From Hydrogenophaga sp. (GTDB lineage: Bacteria; Pseudomonadota; Gammaproteobacteria; Burkholderiales; Burkholderiaceae_C): a stretch of DNA of 9,049 nucleotides. A model generated the notes under the pieces. That model made no database searches. It was not told where the DNA came from and saw only the letters and a program-made list of their open reading frames with translations. Below, piece after piece: positions 7,338 through 9,049 of this stretch; positions within the stretch are counted from its first letter, which is position 1, and every line of letters begins with the position of its first letter. The stretch is taken from the NCBI GenBank assembly GCA_030684755.1, contig JAUXXN010000671.1, positions 1-9,049 on the forward strand. Reading direction: 5' to 3'. The position numbers and the translations under genes are program-made.

Positions 7338-7904
7338 TCAGGGTGCCAAGCTGCCAATGCGAACCAGTGTCGTCACGGTTCGTCGGCACAGGTCGTTGAC
7401 ACAGGGTGAGCCAGTAGGCCCGTTGTAGAGATCTGCTCCGCACAGTGACGCAGGCGCAGAAATGGGGGACATACCTTGCCAAGCTACTGTGATGGCGAAT
7501 TGTTGCGGGCCTGTTGACTCAACGCAGCCCCTGGCCCCCACCATGGCGCCGACAGACTGGGTTCCCAGGGTTTCGGCAGCGCCTTGTAAGCCTCTGCACC
7601 AGGCGTTCAAGTCTTGTTGCGCAATGGTCGTTGCCGTTGTGGCGCAGGTCATGCCAATACCGAGCGGGCTTACTGTCCCCGTGACATAGTTGTTGGCATT
7701 GGCGCGGTTCGACTGCAAGCGCTGCGACATGTCATTGAGCAACAGCAAGGCTTGCGCCCGCTGGTACGAGTCAATGTCTTGGCGTTGCTGTTGCACCATG
7801 AAGCCTGCTAGACCCAGAAATCCAACCGTCATGATCAAGATGGTGACCAATATTTCAATCAGACTGCTGCCTGACTGCCGAATTAGGGATTCAGGTTTCC
7901 TCAT
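7338..7904 (-). CDS. pilV: Minor pilin PilV (type IV pilus modification protein)
   Basis: PilV is a minor pilin of the GspI-like group that takes part in the tip complex with PilW, PilX, PilE and FimT. The protein has 188 residues. A short 12-residue leader MRKPESLIRQSG is cleaved before SSLIEILVTILIMTVGFLGLAG, with Glu at +5. The typical PilV continuation QQQRQDIDSYQRAQALLLLND and MSQRLQSNR follows. The soluble part holds several cysteines (in GMTC, AWCRG, RGCVE, SLCGAD, and SPCVNDLCRR) that could form disulfides in the periplasm. It starts 28 bases after the pilE-like stop without an obvious Shine-Dalgarno sequence, and ends 15 bases before pilW. Context and N-terminus both support the call. 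Confidence 0.93.
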   Translation of the reverse strand: MRKPESLIRQSGSSLIEILVTILIMTVGFLGLAGFMVQQQRQDIDSYQRAQALLLLNDMSQRLQSNRANANNYVTGTVSPLGIGMTCATTATTIAQQDLNAWCRGLQGAAETLGTQSVGAMVGARGCVESTGPQQFAITVAWQGMSPISAPASLCGADLYNGPTGSPCVNDLCRRTVTTLVRIGSLAP

Positions 7905-7932
7905 GATAAAAATTCAAAGAGGTGGTTTTGAA

Positions 7933-8373
7933 TCATCGGTTCCATTTGTTGGCTGGCGTCTTTGTACCGGTGCTGTCCAGCGTGAGGTTGCCATCGTTGA
8001 GCTGGTTGCTTTTGGCTGTGAATTGAATCGTGTAAGAAGGAACAGCGGCCGTGCCGAGTGTTATGGTGTAGTCATATCGTTTGGCCAGATCGGTTTCTAA
8101 CCGGAATCCATTGGTTTCGATTTGATCTTTTGTGGCGTAGATACGGTTAGCAATAAAAAATTGTTGCTGACGGTTGGCAATGTCCAGCATTTGTGTTTGT
8201 GCTGATACGCGGTAACCGCGAATGACGTATTGGGTATAGGAAGGATAGGCAATAGCGGACAGTATGCCGATTACTGCAACCACAATCATCAGCTCAATCA
8301 ACGTGAATCCACGTTCGGTATAAGCTGTTTGCTTTTTTGAACCACCACAAGAATATACAAAGCAAGACATCAT
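7933..8373 (-). CDS. pilE: PilE-like type IV pilin
   Basis: This is a pilin of 146 residues with the ATG at 8373 (a second ATG directly follows at 8370). The leader of 22 residues ends in TERG, and the mature N-terminus FTLIELMIVVAVIGILSAIA is a textbook class III signal with Phe at +1 and Glu at +5. The stretch ANRQQQFFIANRIYATKDQ matches the minor pilins called PilE or, in domain databases, ComP-like pilins of betaproteobacteria. The mature 124 residues contain no cysteine, so the usual C-terminal disulfide loop is absent. The two cysteines present are in the leader. The frame is open to 8520, but the upstream part has no leader features. No strong Shine-Dalgarno is seen before 8373, so the exact start is open. 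It is the first gene of the minus-strand cluster and most likely a minor rather than the major pilin. Confidence 0.9.
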   Translation of the reverse strand: MMSCFVYSCGGSKKQTAYTERGFTLIELMIVVAVIGILSAIAYPSYTQYVIRGYRVSAQTQMLDIANRQQQFFIANRIYATKDQIETNGFRLETDLAKRYDYTITLGTAAVPSYTIQFTAKSNQLNDGNLTLDSTGTKTPANKWNR

Positions 8374-8433
8374 GATCGGTGTGTGCAGGTTATGAAAGCT
8401 AGAGCAGCAAGCAAGCTTGATCACCCAAAGTGT

Positions 8434-8449
8434 CACAAGCTTCATGCCC
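8434..8449 (-). promoter_or_regulatory. Weak sigma-54-like promoter element upstream of pilE
   Basis: Read on the minus strand, GGGCATGAAGCTTGTG resembles the consensus TGGCACGNNNNTTGCW at 9 of 12 informative positions, including the GG of the -24 box and TTG of the -12 box. The invariant C of the -12 GC is replaced by T. It would place a transcript start about 50 bases before the pilE ATG. Pilin genes are often sigma-54 and PilR dependent, which is why it is listed, but the -12 mismatch makes it doubtful. Confidence 0.2.
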
Positions 8450-8472
8450 ATGCTGGGTGAGGCGCTGACCAG

Positions 8473-8503
8473 TGGCCCGAAAAAGTCGATCAACGGCGGG
8501 CCA
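8473..8503. repeat. Inverted repeat in the pilE/fimT divergent region
   Basis: tggcccg at 8473-8479 is perfectly complementary to cgggcca at 8497-8503, with 17 bases between. There is no T-run after either arm, so it is not an intrinsic terminator. It could be an operator or a hairpin in a 5' leader, or chance. Confidence 0.4.
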
Positions 8504-8549
8504 TGCGCGCTGAGGTTCAAAGTTTTTGCAAGTCGCCGGTAAACCTGTG

Positions 8550-8578
8550 TCGATAGGGTGTTTAAATAGCAATATAAA
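8550..8578 (+). promoter_or_regulatory. Possible sigma-70 promoter for the right-hand fimT-like gene
   Basis: TATAAA at 8573-8578 is a good -10-like hexamer in the most AT-rich part of the region. Seventeen bases upstream, TCGATA at 8550-8555 matches four of six positions of the -35 consensus. The predicted leader would be about 65 bases. The -35 is poor, so this is tentative. Confidence 0.3.
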
Positions 8579-8637
8579 ACAGGGTGGATGGGTCATGAAA
8601 AAAGCGATAGATATCAAACCCTGTCAATCACAATTTC

Positions 8638-8642
8638 AGGGA
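8638..8642 (+). promoter_or_regulatory. Ribosome binding site of the right-hand fimT-like gene
   Basis: AGGGA lies 7 bases before the ATG at 8650. An in-frame TGA at 8644-8646 rules out any earlier start. The site sits in the right arm of a short inverted repeat (ccctg at 8619-8623 with caggg at 8637-8641), which could partly mask it. Confidence 0.6.
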
Positions 8643-8649
8643 ATGACTT

Positions 8650-9049
8650 ATGCCATATATTCAGCGGGGATGGTCTCTTGTAGAGCTGTTAACGGTTTTA
8701 ACGATTGCGTCTGTTTTGAGCTTGGCTGCGGTGCCTGCACTTCGTGCGATGTTTTTTCCTTTGCAGGTTCGCAACACTGCCGAAGAGTTTTCTTCATGGA
8801 TGTCCATGGCGCGCAGCGAGGCTATCAAGCGAAGGCATGGCAGGGTGGTTGTGTGCGTGGCCAGTTCAATCGACGCTTGCGATGCCCAGGGTGACTGGCA
8901 AAAAGGGTGGTTGCTTTTTCACGACGTTAACGGAAATTCCGAGCTGGATCTGGAAGATACCGTCATAAGGTACCAATCCAAGTTGCCTGAAGGATTGATC
9001 ATCCGTGGTAACACCCATGTGGCTAGCTATATTTCTTACGTCTCATCAG
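8650..9049 (+). CDS. FimT/GspH-type pseudopilin, second copy (3' end cut by window edge)
   Basis: Translation from the ATG at 8650 stays open to the right edge, giving 133 visible residues. It begins MPYIQRG, a short leader, then WSLVELLTVLTIASVLSLAAVPALR, with Gly at -1 and Glu at +5 of the mature protein. The rest matches the FimT/GspH fold: ARSEAIKRRHG (shared with the other FimT in this window), CVASSIDAC with a probable disulfide, GDWQKGWLLFHDVNGN followed by SELDLEDTV, and LPEGLIIRG. Trp at +1 is uncommon; Phe is usual. It is transcribed divergently from the minor-pilin cluster, 276 bases from pilE, so it has its own promoter. Its missing C-terminus would show whether it keeps the GRxR DNA-binding motif of competence FimT proteins. 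The other reading frames here are shadows. Confidence 0.87.
   Translation, partial: MPYIQRGWSLVELLTVLTIASVLSLAAVPALRAMFFPLQVRNTAEEFSSWMSMARSEAIKRRHGRVVVCVASSIDACDAQGDWQKGWLLFHDVNGNSELDLEDTVIRYQSKLPEGLIIRGNTHVASYISYVSS

Larger units (their letters stand above)
8374..8649. other. Divergent intergenic region between pilE and the right-hand fimT-like gene
   Basis: These 276 bases hold no supported gene. They must carry the control elements for both directions. Visible are a sigma-54-like element facing pilE, a 7-bp inverted repeat at 8473-8503, two CAAGCTT copies exactly 24 bases apart (8412-8418 and 8436-8442), and an AT-rich patch at 8561-8579 with a possible promoter facing right. No terminator or tRNA was seen. 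Confidence 0.6.

Noticed and set aside
8374..8520. Longer pilE start at 8520
   Set aside because: It would give a 71-residue leader before TERG cleavage, much longer than prepilin leaders, and it covers the likely control region.
8622..8627. Perfect TTGACA on the minus strand as a -35 box for pilE
   Set aside because: No acceptable -10 hexamer lies 15 to 19 bases downstream, and it is about 250 bases from pilE.
8526..8894. Plus-strand open frame of 122 residues, including MKKAIDIKPC
   Set aside because: It overlaps the FimT-like gene in another frame. The frame from 8650 has a class III signal and FimT/GspH motifs, while this one has only random Cys/Gly-rich sequence.
1..9049. CRISPR arrays, insertion sequences, tRNA or rRNA genes, toxin-antitoxin or defence genes
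   Set aside because: No regularly spaced repeats, terminal inverted repeats with transposase, cloverleaf sequences or matching protein motifs were seen on either strand.

Overview
The window looks like chromosomal DNA of a betaproteobacterium, most likely Burkholderiales and plausibly Comamonadaceae. This rests on moderately high GC, the style of the pilus proteins (PilY1 with a Cys-rich GGGYDTC segment and a YWYIQK tail, and PilV/PilW/PilX of the betaproteobacterial type), and minor pilin genes sitting directly before ribD and ribE. No database search was possible, so the taxon is an inference.

Almost everything reads on the minus strand, so gene order runs from right to left. From about 8373 down to 1821 lies a compact minor-pilin cluster: pilE-like pilin, pilV, pilW, pilX, pilY1 and a fimT/gspH-type pseudopilin. 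Genes are 15 to 28 bases apart or overlap by ATGA (pilW/pilX and pilY1/fimT), so they are probably one transcript with translational coupling. After a gap of about 120 bases that can fold into a branched structure, the riboflavin genes ribD (complete) and ribE (cut by the left edge) follow on the same strand. To the right, a 276-base divergent region separates pilE from a second fimT/gspH-type pseudopilin on the plus strand, which runs off the right edge.

The pilin-like proteins PilV, PilW, PilX, FimT and PilE would be processed by the prepilin peptidase PilD. They are expected to form, with the large secreted PilY1, the tip or priming complex that starts assembly of a type IVa pilus for twitching, adhesion and possibly DNA uptake. 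RibD and RibE carry out unrelated housekeeping steps of riboflavin synthesis.

I found no mobile element, CRISPR array, tRNA, rRNA or new multi-gene system. The points most worth a second look are details: degenerate metal-site motifs in PilY1 beside an intact EF-hand-like loop in PilX, two FimT paralogues bracketing the cluster with the visible one carrying an altered DNA-binding motif, a cysteine-free mature PilE, a possible structured leader before ribD, and a sigma-54-like element before pilE.
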